Positions 26,952-36,957 of a stretch of DNA of 64,000 nt are shown one piece after another. Position numbers and translations under genes: made by a program. Each line of letters begins with the position of its first letter. Positions within the stretch are counted from its first letter, which is position 1. Source of the DNA: Roseivirga sp. (GTDB lineage: Bacteria > Bacteroidota > Bacteroidia > Cytophagales > Cyclobacteriaceae); contig JAAWWF010000001.1 in NCBI GenBank assembly GCA_021404565.1, positions 1-64,000 on the forward strand, in the 5' to 3' direction. A model generated the notes under the pieces. The model did not search any database and had not been told where the DNA came from. It was given only the letters and a program-made list of their open reading frames with translations.

Positions 26952-27551
26952 ATGAGACGAAGCCTAACGATTTTCATGCTGCTCTTTTGCCTTGGAAAAG
27001 TCTGTTCAGCACAACAAGTTCTTGCCAAACCACTCGAAGATCCCCGCAGATTTATCGATACCGCTGTGAACCTGATGAACCAGGAGCGCTATGCCGAGGC
27101 CGATGGTTATTTTATGACTGCCCTGGAGGTAATTAATGTGCTTTCAGCTGATTTCTGCTTCTATTTTGGCAAAAACTCGTATTACCTGAAGAACTATGCA
27201 CAAAGTATAGACTGGCTTAACAAATACCTGGAGCTTAAAGGATCAAGAGGACAACACTCTAAAGAGGTGCTGGACCTACTCGAGACAGCCGAGGAAGCTT
27301 TCAGGCAAAATCGATCGTCAGTGGCAGCGGTAGACGTAAAAACACGTTTTTTCTATCTCAATACCATCAATTGTAGTGATACAAAGAGCATCGTATGCCC
27401 CGTATGCAAAGGGGATGATATTATTACCACCAAGGACCAGCTAGGCGAGCTATACTATAAAGCCTGCCCTTACAGCCACAATGGAGTGCTCACCTGTGCA
27501 CAATTCAATCTCCTCATTCAGGGAAAACTCAAAGAAAAAGAGCAACACTAG
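26952..27551 (+). CDS. Secreted TPR-like protein with Cys-rich C-terminus
   Basis: The protein has 199 residues from the ATG at 26952, which places a signal peptide (MRRSLTIFMLLFCLGKVCSA) at the N-terminus; the earlier frame start at 26919 would overlap the region of the terminator. Residues ~25-105 look like tetratricopeptide-type helices (VNLMNQERYAEADGYFMTALEV; AQSIDWLNKYLELKGSRGQ). The C-terminal part has the Cys pairs CPVCKGDD and YKACPYSHNGVLTC, resembling a reduced zinc ribbon. No named family is recognised, and no operon partner is evident. Confidence 0.75.
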   Translation: MRRSLTIFMLLFCLGKVCSAQQVLAKPLEDPRRFIDTAVNLMNQERYAEADGYFMTALEVINVLSADFCFYFGKNSYYLKNYAQSIDWLNKYLELKGSRGQHSKEVLDLLETAEEAFRQNRSSVAAVDVKTRFFYLNTINCSDTKSIVCPVCKGDDIITTKDQLGELYYKACPYSHNGVLTCAQFNLLIQGKLKEKEQH

Positions 27552-27760
27552 GGTGGTATATGCGCCTTTCTCTAATTTTTAGCATCTTTAGTCAAAGAGC
27601 AGCACCGGAGATCAGGTTTTCAGTCTTCAACGGACTTTGTAAATCAGAACATAAATTGCTATTTACCAAGTGGATAGCAACCAATTCTGACAAACAGCAG
27701 TATTGTTAACAACCAAAGTGTTGACGGTTCTCCCGGGAAACAGCTTTAAATATTTTTTCA

Positions 27761-28438
27761 ATGGGATCTAGCAAAGCAAGACAAAAAACCTTAGAATATT
27801 TAATTGAGTTTATCCTTGTCATAGTAGGCATTAGTATCGCCTTTTGGCTCAGCGAGCTGGCTGAGGACGGAAAAAAAGACAAGCTTGAAGTGCAGTATCT
27901 AAATGACATTTTAGAAGACCTGCAGGCCGATGTAGAACTCATAGATTACCTCACGCTGCTCAATCAGTCGAAGACTGCAGAACTGGAAAAAGCCGTATCG
28001 ATGTTCCAGGGAGATCATCGCAAAATCAATCCGGATAGCATTCCACAGTATACCGAGATTATGGGTAATCTGAACCTCTTCTACCCCAATAACTTCACTT
28101 ATATCACTTTGAAACAGAGCGGGGACTTTAAGATTATCAAAAACCACGATATTCGAAAACGCCTTGTGCAGCTCTACTCTTCCTATGAATCAATCGAGTT
28201 TGAACAGGTAAACCTGACCAAAGCACTGGATGACCACTTCTACTCGGAGTATTTTAATAATTATGACCTGATCAACGACAGAATCGTAAACCGTGAATTT
28301 ATGACCAGCTCTTATATATCCAACTTCATAGCCTTTTCATTGAGCCAAACCAATAGCGTTCTGGTATTCTTTGAGCGCTCCAAGACCATTGCGGAACAAA
28401 CCATTGAGCTTATCGAACAAGATCTGGATATAAAGTAA
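27761..28438 (+). CDS. DUF6090-like membrane-anchored hypothetical protein
   Basis: The protein has 225 residues. One N-terminal transmembrane helix (FILVIVGISIAFWLSELAED) is followed by an alpha-helical, largely acidic domain (LEVQYLNDILEDLQADVELIDYL). The pattern of a short basic head, ILVIVGISIAFW and a long helical tail is typical of the Bacteroidota DUF6090-type family, whose function is unknown. The family call is from memory of the pattern, not a search. It has no close neighbour on its strand. Confidence 0.7.
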   Translation: MGSSKARQKTLEYLIEFILVIVGISIAFWLSELAEDGKKDKLEVQYLNDILEDLQADVELIDYLTLLNQSKTAELEKAVSMFQGDHRKINPDSIPQYTEIMGNLNLFYPNNFTYITLKQSGDFKIIKNHDIRKRLVQLYSSYESIEFEQVNLTKALDDHFYSEYFNNYDLINDRIVNREFMTSSYISNFIAFSLSQTNSVLVFFERSKTIAEQTIELIEQDLDIK

Positions 28439-28486
28439 CCTTACTGGCATTACTCCAAAAAACGTTGAGAAAGAGTGCCTGTTCAC

Positions 28487-29353
28487 TTAGGCAATTACCC
28501 CCAGGACCGTCTGGATAAGATGATCCACAGCCTTGGCAGGGGTTTCAGAAAACTCCTTGGTACCTCTATTGGCGATGAGTGCATTGAGGCTAAGCATTTC
28601 ATGCCCCAGCAGTCTGCCCATGGCATAGTAGCCAGCCGTTTCCATTTCGAAATTGGTAAAACGCCCTAAAGGAGTAGTCGTAGTCGCCAGGGTGTCGAGC
28701 ATATCTCCGATCCTGGGCTGTAAACGAACCGCACGTCCTTGCGGGGCATAAAAGCCAGGACAGGTAATGGTGACTCCCTCCCATACCTTGTCGCTAAACT
28801 GTGCCAGCAAGGATTGTGAGGCTTCTGCGAAGTAGGGCTCATAAGATAGTCTGAGTTCTTCTTGCACTCTCGTGGTTACCTCATCAGACAGTTGATCAGG
28901 AGTCCACTTGTAGAAATGCATTAACGTATCGAGACCCAAAGCGGCTTTAGAGACCAGAAGGGCATCGAGTGGAATATCAGCTTGCAAACAGCCTGAAGTA
29001 CCAATCCGGATTATCTCCAGCTTGGTAAGGTCTTTCTTAACGGTACGGGTCGTCAGGTCTACATTGAACAAGGCATCCAACTCAGTCATCAGCAACTCTA
29101 CATTATCAGTACCCATACCAGAGCTAATTACTGACAGGCGTTTACTCCCAATCCACCCGGTATGCGTTACCAATTCTCTGCTGCCTACCTGAAAATCGAT
29201 CTTATCAAAGTGAGCACTCACCATGGGCACCCGGTCAGGGTCACCTACAACAATGATGGTTTCGGCCACCTGCTCCGGATGCAGGTTCAGGTGATATACC
29301 CGGTCGTTGACCAGAATCAGCTCTGATTCCGGAATGATCCTAATCTCACCCAT
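28487..29353 (-). CDS. Nucleoside phosphorylase (uridine phosphorylase-like)
   Basis: The protein has 288 residues from the ATG at 29353, chosen because it starts directly after the stop of trhO; the earlier frame start at 29377 would overlap that gene. Family marks are the phosphate-binding VVGDPDRVP near the start, GMGTDN, IRIGTSGCLQ, and NFEMETAGYYAMGRLLG, which carries the ribose- and base-contacting Glu-Met-Glu. It would cleave a nucleoside with phosphate to base and sugar-1-phosphate in nucleoside salvage. Uridine rather than purine is suggested by the overall pattern but not certain. Confidence 0.85.
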   Translation of the reverse strand: MGEIRIIPESELILVNDRVYHLNLHPEQVAETIIVVGDPDRVPMVSAHFDKIDFQVGSRELVTHTGWIGSKRLSVISSGMGTDNVELLMTELDALFNVDLTTRTVKKDLTKLEIIRIGTSGCLQADIPLDALLVSKAALGLDTLMHFYKWTPDQLSDEVTTRVQEELRLSYEPYFAEASQSLLAQFSDKVWEGVTITCPGFYAPQGRAVRLQPRIGDMLDTLATTTTPLGRFTNFEMETAGYYAMGRLLGHEMLSLNALIANRGTKEFSETPAKAVDHLIQTVLGVIA

Positions 29354-29354
29354 A

Positions 29355-30320
29355 TCAGTCGATTTTGGCCGCCTCACGCTTTACATTCTTGCGAGGGTTA
29401 TAGTGATTGGTATTCTTTTGATAATAGCCTGTGCCATCATAGGGGCGTCTGGCAGAGTTTTCTCTACACTCATCGGAGCAGCAACCGTCCATCAGCCAAC
29501 CAGCCTCTTCAGACATGGCTATATGAGCATTACATTGCGGGTTGGCACAGTTGACCATGCGATCTGTCGGTACGCCTGTAATGTGGCATTTGGACACAAT
29601 GGATGGGTTTACCGAATTGACATCTGCGGTGATACGATTATCAAACACGTAACACTTGCCTTCAAAATCTTCACCACCTGTTTCAATACCGTATTTGATA
29701 ATGCCGCCATGAAGCTGGTAGACATTTTCGAAACCCTGATCGAGGAGGTAGGCACTGGCCTTTTCACATTTGATACCTCCGGTACAGTAGGTAACCACCT
29801 TTTTGTTCTTAAGGTGATCCAATTCTTTCACTCTCTCAGGAAACTCTCTGAAATTATCAATATCCAGGGTCATAGCGTTTTTAAAGCGCCCTACACTGTG
29901 CTCATAGTTGCTTCGTACATCCAGAAAGATAGTATCCTCATCAGGCTGTTTCAACAGCTCTTTAAACTCTTCTGGTTCCACATAGGTACCTGTTCTTTCT
30001 CTTGGGTTGATGTGCCTCAGGCTTGAGTGTACAATCTCAGGCTTGACACGCACGTGAAGCTTGGCAAAGGCCTGGGTTTCGCTTTCCTCCACCTTGAACT
30101 CTGTATCTGCAAATCGAGCATCTGATTGCACGTAAGCTATATAAGCTTCACAATCGGCTTTTTTACCCGATACGGTTCCATTCAGGCCTTCGGGAGATAT
30201 GATAACCCTGCCCCGCAGGTTGTTTTCAATGCAGAATAAATGATGTTCTTCTCTGTATGCTTCATGATCGTCAATCTGAGCATAGCAGTAATACAATAGA
30301 ATTGAGTACTCTTTTTCCAT
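29355..30320 (-). CDS. trhO: tRNA uridine(34) hydroxylase, rhodanese family
   Basis: The protein has 321 residues from the ATG at 30320, which matches the family start (MEKEYSILLYY); the in-frame start 44 codons earlier adds an unlike extension. The N-terminal domain contains GRVIISPEGLNGTVSG. The rhodanese domain carries DVRSNYEHSVGRF and the active-site loop YCTGGIKCEKA, with Cys179. A C-terminal Cys-rich part (CHITGVP...VNCANPQCN...CCSDEC) is usual. TrhO hydroxylates uridine-34 in tRNA anticodons. It is co-transcribed with the phosphorylase gene downstream. Confidence 0.93.
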   Translation of the reverse strand: MEKEYSILLYYCYAQIDDHEAYREEHHLFCIENNLRGRVIISPEGLNGTVSGKKADCEAYIAYVQSDARFADTEFKVEESETQAFAKLHVRVKPEIVHSSLRHINPRERTGTYVEPEEFKELLKQPDEDTIFLDVRSNYEHSVGRFKNAMTLDIDNFREFPERVKELDHLKNKKVVTYCTGGIKCEKASAYLLDQGFENVYQLHGGIIKYGIETGGEDFEGKCYVFDNRITADVNSVNPSIVSKCHITGVPTDRMVNCANPQCNAHIAMSEEAGWLMDGCCSDECRENSARRPYDGTGYYQKNTNHYNPRKNVKREAAKID

Positions 30321-30435
30321 AATTCGTATCCCAGTGCAAATGGGGTGTTTTATGTTAAAACTTTGTCTTTTATTATTTACAGGCTTAAGCTCTTTTTGCC
30401 CAGTCCTTTGTTGTTCATGTTTTTCAGTTTGCTCC

Positions 30436-30792
30436 TTACATAACCTGACCAAAGGTCAATAAATTACTATCAGGGTCAAGCATAGCGAACTCTTTTTGTC
30501 CCCAGGGTTTTATCTGTAAATGCCCGGCAGGATGCAGCCCTACTCCCCCATCAACATATGACTGATACAGACTCTCAATATTACTGGTACGGATATAGAC
30601 CTGCCCATAGTTTTCTTTAGGGTCCAGCTCTTTAAACAAGAAAAAGTGAATTTGTATGTTGTCACGCTGCACCATCAGGTACTCATCATAATCAACATTG
30701 CCATACTCCTCAAAGCCCATCACGTCCAAATAGAATCTCCTGGTGATTTCTTTATTGCGCATTGGCAATTTGGGGTTGATAGCTTCGAGCAT
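30436..30792 (-). CDS. VOC-superfamily protein (glyoxalase/bleomycin-resistance type)
   Basis: The protein has 118 residues, the usual size for a single-chain VOC protein. The two beta-alpha-beta-beta-beta halves are visible: LPMRNKEITRRFYLDVMGFEEY...IQIHFFLFKE, and YGQVYIRTSNIESLYQSYVDGGV...KEFAMLDPDSNLLTFGQ. The family includes metal-dependent isomerases and dioxygenases and metal-free drug-binding proteins; the pattern here is closest to bleomycin-binding types. The substrate cannot be called. It lies 20 bp from the acyltransferase gene upstream. Confidence 0.85.
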   Translation of the reverse strand: MLEAINPKLPMRNKEITRRFYLDVMGFEEYGNVDYDEYLMVQRDNIQIHFFLFKELDPKENYGQVYIRTSNIESLYQSYVDGGVGLHPAGHLQIKPWGQKEFAMLDPDSNLLTFGQVM

Positions 30793-30812
30793 AATGGTCT
30801 GTTTTTTAGAAA

Positions 30813-31445
30813 TTATACTTCTGCGGCTGGATTACCAAAAACAGTTTTTCCAGCAGCCACCTCTCCTATCACTACAGAACCTGCTCCAATCCTCGCATCC
30901 TTCCCGATTTTCACTCCGGGTACAATCGTTACGCCAGTACCAATAAAAGCATTCTCACCAATTTCTACCTCGCTGCCAATGATGCTACCAGCTCCAACCT
31001 GAACCAGGTCACCCAGCTGGGCACCATAGTCAATAACACTACCCGCACTGATAATACAATGATTAGCCACTTTGGCATTTGAGGCAATTATGGCACCTGT
31101 ATTGATAAAATTGCCATGGCCGATATGGGCAGAAGGTGCTATCTCCGCATTGCGATGAATCGCATTGACGGGCATCATCTTCCTGCGCTCCATCATCAAC
31201 TTCACCAGTCCTTTGCGCAAAGCCCTGTCATCTACTGCAATAAACCCTTCACACTTTTTACCGATCAGTTTCAGAAAACCATCATCATCTGTCTTACCCA
31301 AAACAGGAAGATTGTTCAACTCCGTGCCGTGCTTCTCCTTATCATCGTCCAGAAAGCCATAAACGACCACCTGATTGCTTTCGAAAATCTCCATTGCTGC
31401 CTGGCCCATGCCGTTGGCTCCGAAAATGATTACCGGATTATCCAT
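30813..31445 (-). CDS. NeuD/PglD-type sugar O- or N-acyltransferase
   Basis: The protein has 210 residues. An N-terminal nucleotide-sugar-binding Rossmann-like part (VIIFGANGMGQAAMEIF...VVYGFLDDD) is followed by a left-handed beta-helix of hexapeptide repeats (APSAHIGHGNFINTGAII...IGENAFIGTGVTIVPGVKIGKDARIGAGSVV) and the usual ending TVFGNPAAEV. Relatives acetylate sialic acid or UDP-amino sugars in surface polysaccharides. No other sugar genes are nearby, so the acceptor is unknown. Confidence 0.85.
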   Translation of the reverse strand: MDNPVIIFGANGMGQAAMEIFESNQVVVYGFLDDDKEKHGTELNNLPVLGKTDDDGFLKLIGKKCEGFIAVDDRALRKGLVKLMMERRKMMPVNAIHRNAEIAPSAHIGHGNFINTGAIIASNAKVANHCIISAGSVIDYGAQLGDLVQVGAGSIIGSEVEIGENAFIGTGVTIVPGVKIGKDARIGAGSVVIGEVAAGKTVFGNPAAEV

Positions 31446-31495
31446 AGTTCAAATTTTGGATGGCAAAGATAGCCTTTTCCGGTGTATCAGACCAC

Positions 31496-32788
31496 CTATG
31501 TGAGATTATTAGGCTTATCTATCAATTCCAGCCCGATGGAGCATTCAATACAGCGTTTTTGAGTGCAATACTGGTTATAGAGCTGAATGAGCCCCTGGCT
31601 ATCAAAAGCGGATGAAACGTTCCAGCCATGGCGTTGCCAGAGTTCTGTAATGTGGTTACGCTCAGCAGGAATTCCGGTCAATAGGTTCAGTGCCTTCTCC
31701 AGAAATGCCTGGTTATCCCTGGCTTTGGCAAATGCGGTCAGGAAGGGAACCGTGGTATTGATGATAAGATTTTCCTTAGTAGCCCTGGAGAGTACCCCAA
31801 TCTGGCGCTTAGAAGATTTGTCTACAGCATAGTGCTTGGTCCAGTAGGCAGATTGCTTTACTTCCAAATCTGCCATAATGGTATTGAAATCGCTTATCTC
31901 AGAAAAGAAACTGAAGATATGAGGGAATTTGGTCAACAGACCTGCCAGCTGTGCCAGGCGAACGGTTGGATAGTTACCGGGGCGTACCTTTGTAAAGTGC
32001 CAGCTATTGTAATGTACCTTGTTTTTGAGGCCATACTTGTTCTTTAAAAAACGATACTCCTTTTGCAAACCGGCAGGGTACTCGTCTTTGATTTCAACAT
32101 CGAGAAAACCCGACTGACCAAAGAGTAGTGCCTCAATCTGATGGGCTTGGTTTCTATGCTTCTGCAGTACTTTCAAAGGCAGAGACGCTGCCAGTGCCAG
32201 CATATTCTCTGCATTGGTTTTGAAACCAAACCCCTTGATTAACCATTGATAGGCAGTTTCTTCCCAGTCGTGTTCATTGCCCTCCAGTAGCTGAGTAAAA
32301 ACAGCCGCTTTCTCCTGAACCCTTGCCACCAATACTCTTTCGACCATAGAAAGGCGCGTGATGGCCTTTACTTTCTTCAATGACTCGTCACAAGGGATTT
32401 TAGAGCGGCTTTCTACCATGTAGCGGTAACGCCTCAATACTTCAGGCTTTACTCTATCTTTCATTTCTATAGTAGGAATAACCGTGTCATCGGCCAGCAA
32501 TATGGCTTTGTCATCTTCCCATACCACATGGAGCACCACGTTTTCATAATTGAGGTCATTTTGATGACCGTGCCTGAACCAGTCAGAAGAACGTACATGC
32601 ATTTCCACGGCTCCTGCCCACTGAATACCATCAATGGTCACCCGGGCTTCTTTAAAGTCGGGTCCGGCAAAGCCATTTCGAATGCCTAAAGATGTTACAG
32701 ATACAGACTCACCGGAAGTGGTGGTCAGGTTTTTGATATTGAAGTACTGGTACTTCCAGAGAAAATAAAGAAAGGCCTCTTGTATCAC
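31496..32788 (-). CDS. DUF2851 family protein
   Basis: The protein has 430 residues. It begins MIQEAFLYFLWKYQYFN and contains the conserved blocks GIRNGFAGPDFKEARVTIDG, WAGAVEMHVRSSDWFRHGH, YENVVLHVVWEDD and TVRLAQLAGLLTKFP, all marks of DUF2851, a family of unknown function confined largely to Bacteroidota. Two Cys close together near the end (CTQKRCIEC) suggest a metal or redox site. It sits 25 bp after pyrF. Confidence 0.9.
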   Translation of the reverse strand: MIQEAFLYFLWKYQYFNIKNLTTTSGESVSVTSLGIRNGFAGPDFKEARVTIDGIQWAGAVEMHVRSSDWFRHGHQNDLNYENVVLHVVWEDDKAILLADDTVIPTIEMKDRVKPEVLRRYRYMVESRSKIPCDESLKKVKAITRLSMVERVLVARVQEKAAVFTQLLEGNEHDWEETAYQWLIKGFGFKTNAENMLALAASLPLKVLQKHRNQAHQIEALLFGQSGFLDVEIKDEYPAGLQKEYRFLKNKYGLKNKVHYNSWHFTKVRPGNYPTVRLAQLAGLLTKFPHIFSFFSEISDFNTIMADLEVKQSAYWTKHYAVDKSSKRQIGVLSRATKENLIINTTVPFLTAFAKARDNQAFLEKALNLLTGIPAERNHITELWQRHGWNVSSAFDSQGLIQLYNQYCTQKRCIECSIGLELIDKPNNLT

Positions 32789-32813
32789 GTTTAAGAAGAA
32801 TTAACTTCTTAAA

Positions 32814-33629
32814 CTACAAAAAACTATTTAAAAACTTACTCATTTCTTGTTGAAGCTCTTTTGATTTCTGGCCAGCCACCGCGCCAAAGTCTTCTCCATC
32901 AGAGGCATAGATAATACCCCTCGATGAATTGACGAGTAAGCCGCACTGGCTGTTCATACCATAGCGGGATACTTCTTCGAGGCTTCCCCCCTGGGCTCCT
33001 ACTCCGGGAACGAGTAAAAAATGATCGGGTACGATTTTACGAATTCGCTGCAGCGATTCGGCACGAGTAGCCCCGACTACATACATCAATTGATCATTAC
33101 CGGCCCATTCGGCACTCTTACGAAGCACTTCTTCAAACAAATCTCCGCCCTGGGCAAGCTCCAGGTTCTGAAAATCTTTGCCTCCGGCATTGGAGGTAAG
33201 GGCCAGAAGAATCACCCACTTATCATCAAAGTCAAGAAAAGGAGTCACGGAATCTTCTCCCATATAAGGTGCTACCGTAATGGCATCACAATTCATATTT
33301 TCGAAGAAAGCCCTGGCATACATTTTTGATGTATTTCCTATATCACCACGCTTGGCATCAGCTACAATGAATATATCATCCGGTATATAGGCAATGGTTT
33401 TTTCAAGACTCTGCCAGCCCTTTACTCCGTGCGCCTCGTAAAAAGCGATATTGGGTTTATATGCCACTGCGTATTGATGTGTGGCATCAATAATCTGCTT
33501 ATTAAACTCAAACAGAGGATCCTCAGTTTGCAGCAGGTGTTTCGGAATTTTATGGATATCAGTATCCAATCCAACACACAGATAGGACTGCTTTTGCTGG
33601 ATTTGATCAAACAGATCTTCTTTCGTCAT
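32814..33629 (-). CDS. pyrF: Orotidine-5'-phosphate decarboxylase
   Basis: The protein has 271 residues, the long (type 2) form. It shows [21 protein letters not shown] and the catalytic motif [16 protein letters not shown] with its Lys/Asp pair, and [12 protein letters not shown] for phosphate binding. It converts OMP to UMP, the last step of pyrimidine synthesis. Its ATG follows the lolA stop with no gap, so the two are translationally linked; pyrD lies two genes upstream in the same direction. Confidence 0.95.
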   Translation of the reverse strand: MTKEDLFDQIQQKQSYLCVGLDTDIHKIPKHLLQTEDPLFEFNKQIIDATHQYAVAYKPNIAFYEAHGVKGWQSLEKTIAYIPDDIFIVADAKRGDIGNTSKMYARAFFENMNCDAITVAPYMGEDSVTPFLDFDDKWVILLALTSNAGGKDFQNLELAQGGDLFEEVLRKSAEWAGNDQLMYVVGATRAESLQRIRKIVPDHFLLVPGVGAQGGSLEEVSRYGMNSQCGLLVNSSRGIIYASDGEDFGAVAGQKSKELQQEMSKFLNSFL

Positions 33630-34277
33630 TTAGTTTCGGAAATCTTCTTCGTTGGTGACCGGGTTCTTGTCATAGTCAAAAACGAAGTGTTTTGCATCGT
33701 AATTCTGACTGGGCTTGAAGTTCGATACTTCAAAAGAGGTCTTAATACCATCGTAATCTATCAAATCCCAAGCCTTCAGGTAGCTGTCATCTTTGCCTAT
33801 GTACATGATCACATTCGTAAAATCACTGTCCTCATCAGTTGAGATTAACTCAATCACGTGCACCAGCTCTCCTCCCAGATTTTCTTGCCTTTTATATTCG
33901 TAGGTAAAGCCCTCCTTATAAATATCATAGACATTAGAAGGATTAATAAAGCTGTCCTCAGGCTCAAAATTGGCTATTGTTAACTCTTGTGATTCTGTGA
34001 GGTAGGTCCAGATTATGCTACCATTGCAATAAATATGCTGATCGCGAAAGCGTATGATAAACTGCTCTTTTGACACATCGGCCGATCCGGTGAAACGGTC
34101 GACTACTTCGGATTCACTAATTACTTTTTGGACAAAGCTGATATGAAAACCAGGCATTGCCTTATACACAGAGCTCATCTTATCCAAAACTACCTTCGGA
34201 TCTTCACCCTGCCCCATAGCCAGGTTCATACTGACCACCAACATCATCAAACCAACAATTCTTCTCATTCTATTCAC
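33630..34277 (-). CDS. lolA: LolA-family outer-membrane lipoprotein carrier
   Basis: The protein has 215 residues with a signal peptide (MNRMRRIVGLMMLVVSMNLAMG). The mature part shows the LolA pattern: VVLDKMSSVYKAMPGFHISFVQ, VSKEQFIIRF, IIWTYLTESQELTI and YDGIKTSFEVSNFKPSQNYDAKHFVFDY. It would carry lipoproteins through the periplasm from LolCDE to the outer membrane. It lies 19 bp after ftsK and directly abuts pyrF. Divergence from proteobacterial LolA is normal in this phylum. Confidence 0.85.
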   Translation of the reverse strand: MNRMRRIVGLMMLVVSMNLAMGQGEDPKVVLDKMSSVYKAMPGFHISFVQKVISESEVVDRFTGSADVSKEQFIIRFRDQHIYCNGSIIWTYLTESQELTIANFEPEDSFINPSNVYDIYKEGFTYEYKRQENLGGELVHVIELISTDEDSDFTNVIMYIGKDDSYLKAWDLIDYDGIKTSFEVSNFKPSQNYDAKHFVFDYDKNPVTNEEDFRN

Positions 34278-34296
34278 TTCCTTTATATCTATGAAA

Positions 34297-36873
34297 TCAA
34301 TTATTGTCGATGTTGTTCAATAACTGTTCCAAACTATATTCATCTGGTACCAAAACCTCTCTGGCCTTGCTACCCTCAAAGGGTCCAACGATGCCTGCTG
34401 CCTCTAGTTGGTCGATCAAACGACCTGCTCTGTTATAACCCAGTTTCAATTTACGCTGAATCAGTGAGGTACTTCCCTGCTGATGTGCCACAATCAATTT
34501 TGCAGCTTCTTCAAACAGTGCATCACGATCAGATAAATCTACATCTAAAGCGCTCGCATCTCCCTCATCGCCAACATATTCCGGCAGCAAATATGCGGAA
34601 TCATATCCTTTTTGCGAACCAATAAAGTCACAAATATCGTCTACTTCCGGTGTATCTACAAACGCACACTGTATCCTGGTCATTTCTGACCCCATGGAAA
34701 GGAGCATATCTCCCTGCCCGATAAGCTGATCAGCCCCCCCTGCATCCAGAATTGTTCTGGAGTCAATCTTAGAGGTTACCCTAAAAGAGAGTCGTGCCGG
34801 GAAGTTGGCTTTGATGATACCCGTAATTACATTCACAGACGGACGCTGTGTTGCCACTACGAGGTGAATACCAATGGCCCTGGCCAGCTGTGCCAGCCTG
34901 GCAATAGGCGTTTCTACCTCTTTTCCGGCTGTCATCATCAAATCTGCCAACTCATCTATCACCAAGACGATGTAAGGAAGGTATCTGTGTCCCTTTTCGG
35001 GATTTAATTTTCTATCAATGAATTTCCCATTGTACTCTTTTATGTTTCGACAAGCCGCATCTTTGAGCAAATCATAGCGCTGATCCATCTCAATACAGAG
35101 AGAGTTCAGGGTAAAGATTACCTTTTTGGTATCCGTGATAATCGGTTCTTCATTGTCCGGCAATTTGGCCAGATAGTGCCTCTCAATCTTATTGAAGAGG
35201 GTTAATTCCACTTTTTTCGGATCTACCAACACAAACTTCAGCTGTGATGGATGCTTCTTATAAAGTAGACTTGTAAGGATCGCATTCAAACCAACTGACT
35301 TACCCTGACCTGTGGCTCCAGCCATAAGCAGGTGAGGCATTTTAGCAAGATCGGCCACAAATACTTCATTCGAGATAGTCTTACCCAGGGCAACGGGAAG
35401 CCCCATGCTACTGTTCATGAACTTCTCGGTGGTAATTACCGAGTGCATGGACACCATCTCTTTCTTGGCGTTTGGCACCTCTATTCCGATGGTTCCCTTA
35501 CCAGGAATTGGAGCAATGATACGAATACCCAAAGCAGCCAGACTCAATGCGATATCATCCTCCAGGTTTTTGATCTTGGAGATTTTCACCCCCGCCTCGG
35601 GAATGATTTCATACAGTGTAATCGTGGGGCCGATAGTGGCTTTAATGCTCGAAATACCAATTTTAAAATTGGTCAGGGTTTCTACAATCCTGTCTTTATT
35701 AACCTGAAGTTCTTCTTTAGTTACAGATATCTTTCCGGTGCTATATTGCTTCAGCAGATCTACCGATGGAAACTGGTATTTGGCCAGATCCAGGGTCGGA
35801 TCGTAATGTCCTGCTTTCGCGACTAGTTTTTCAGCCGTTTCTTTAATTTCTACCTCAAAGGTTGGCTCCTTGTCTTTGTTGGCAGCAGGCTTTGGCACAG
35901 GGTTTATCTCAAGCTCAATTGCCGATTCTTCAGGTTTCACCGGTTCAGGAGCAGGCGGTGTGATGGCTGATTCATTCTCCACCGGTAACTCCACTGCAGG
36001 AATTGATGGCTCTACAGGCGCTGCGGCCGGTTCTTCTTTTGCCGATTCTGCCGCAGCTTCTTTTTCTTCTTTAAGCGAAACTACCCAGTCTTTCAGGTCC
36101 TCTTCCGAGGCAGGTACTTCTTCTTCGGTCATAGTTTCCAGAGATGCATTGACTCCATCGGCCACAATATCCTGATCAGTACCCTCATCCATAGCAGGAA
36201 CGGAAGAGCTTTCCGCATCCATTGCTTTCTTAGTAGTGAAGATCGTGGTGATATTAAAATAGAATATCACAAAAACCAGCAGGGTGAAGACCAGGAACAA
36301 TAAGGTTCCAAATCCCATGAGGTTATCAAAGATTACGGCAAGCTCATAGCCAAGTCCACCGCTGTAAAAACTCCATTCGGAAACCCCATCACTGCCCTTG
36401 AGTAAAGAGCCCATTAACAGGCTGGTCCAAAGTAAAAAGAATAAAACAAATACCAGGGCCCGGTTCAGGTTCATCAGGGTCTTACCAAAGACTACCCGGT
36501 AACCAAGCAGGAAAAGATATGGAGGTATCAGAAAAGCGGCTATGCCAAACCAGCGAAAAATTAAAAAGTGAGACGTATAGGCACCCCAGAGCTTCATCCA
36601 GTTGGCTGCTTCCCTACCTCGTTCTATAGGGGTAGAACCTCCAAGGGATTCCACCACACTCTGATCGGCTTTACCAGTAAAGATATAGCTTACGCAAGCG
36701 ATGAAAATGAATGCAGACAAGAGCAAGAGGAAAAGCCCGGCAGTGAGTTGAAATCTTCGGTCTTGCAAAAAATCAAGCTTGATCTTATCAGATAAGTTGA
36801 AATTCAGTTTCTTCTTTTTCTTCGATTGGGTCTTATTCTTAAAAGTATTGGACTTGTAGGCGTTTTTAGTCAT
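34297..36873 (-). CDS. ftsK: DNA translocase FtsK
   Basis: The protein has 858 residues. A Lys-rich start is followed by four transmembrane helices (~40-210), then an acidic Pro/Ala/Glu-rich linker (~230-340). The motor domain has Walker A GATGQGKSVGLNA and Walker B IVLVIDELADLMM, and a C-terminal winged-helix gamma domain (GSTSLIQRKLKLGYNRAGRLIDQLEAAGIVGP) that reads polar DNA sequences. It pumps DNA through the division septum and activates XerCD; a XerD gene lies nearby at 39268-40173. Confidence 0.96.
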   Translation of the reverse strand: MTKNAYKSNTFKNKTQSKKKKKLNFNLSDKIKLDFLQDRRFQLTAGLFLLLLSAFIFIACVSYIFTGKADQSVVESLGGSTPIERGREAANWMKLWGAYTSHFLIFRWFGIAAFLIPPYLFLLGYRVVFGKTLMNLNRALVFVLFFLLWTSLLMGSLLKGSDGVSEWSFYSGGLGYELAVIFDNLMGFGTLLFLVFTLLVFVIFYFNITTIFTTKKAMDAESSSVPAMDEGTDQDIVADGVNASLETMTEEEVPASEEDLKDWVVSLKEEKEAAAESAKEEPAAAPVEPSIPAVELPVENESAITPPAPEPVKPEESAIELEINPVPKPAANKDKEPTFEVEIKETAEKLVAKAGHYDPTLDLAKYQFPSVDLLKQYSTGKISVTKEELQVNKDRIVETLTNFKIGISSIKATIGPTITLYEIIPEAGVKISKIKNLEDDIALSLAALGIRIIAPIPGKGTIGIEVPNAKKEMVSMHSVITTEKFMNSSMGLPVALGKTISNEVFVADLAKMPHLLMAGATGQGKSVGLNAILTSLLYKKHPSQLKFVLVDPKKVELTLFNKIERHYLAKLPDNEEPIITDTKKVIFTLNSLCIEMDQRYDLLKDAACRNIKEYNGKFIDRKLNPEKGHRYLPYIVLVIDELADLMMTAGKEVETPIARLAQLARAIGIHLVVATQRPSVNVITGIIKANFPARLSFRVTSKIDSRTILDAGGADQLIGQGDMLLSMGSEMTRIQCAFVDTPEVDDICDFIGSQKGYDSAYLLPEYVGDEGDASALDVDLSDRDALFEEAAKLIVAHQQGSTSLIQRKLKLGYNRAGRLIDQLEAAGIVGPFEGSKAREVLVPDEYSLEQLLNNIDNN

Positions 36874-36957
36874 TGAAAAGTTGTAATCCCTATAAATACG
36901 AAATTAAGCGAATTTTATTAATGAGCAGGGTTCATTTAAATTTATTCCGGCTGCTCT

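Noticed and set aside
36890-36957. Search for tRNA genes in gaps throughout the window
   Set aside because: No T-loop-like GGTTCRA motif with matching acceptor stem was found in any gap.
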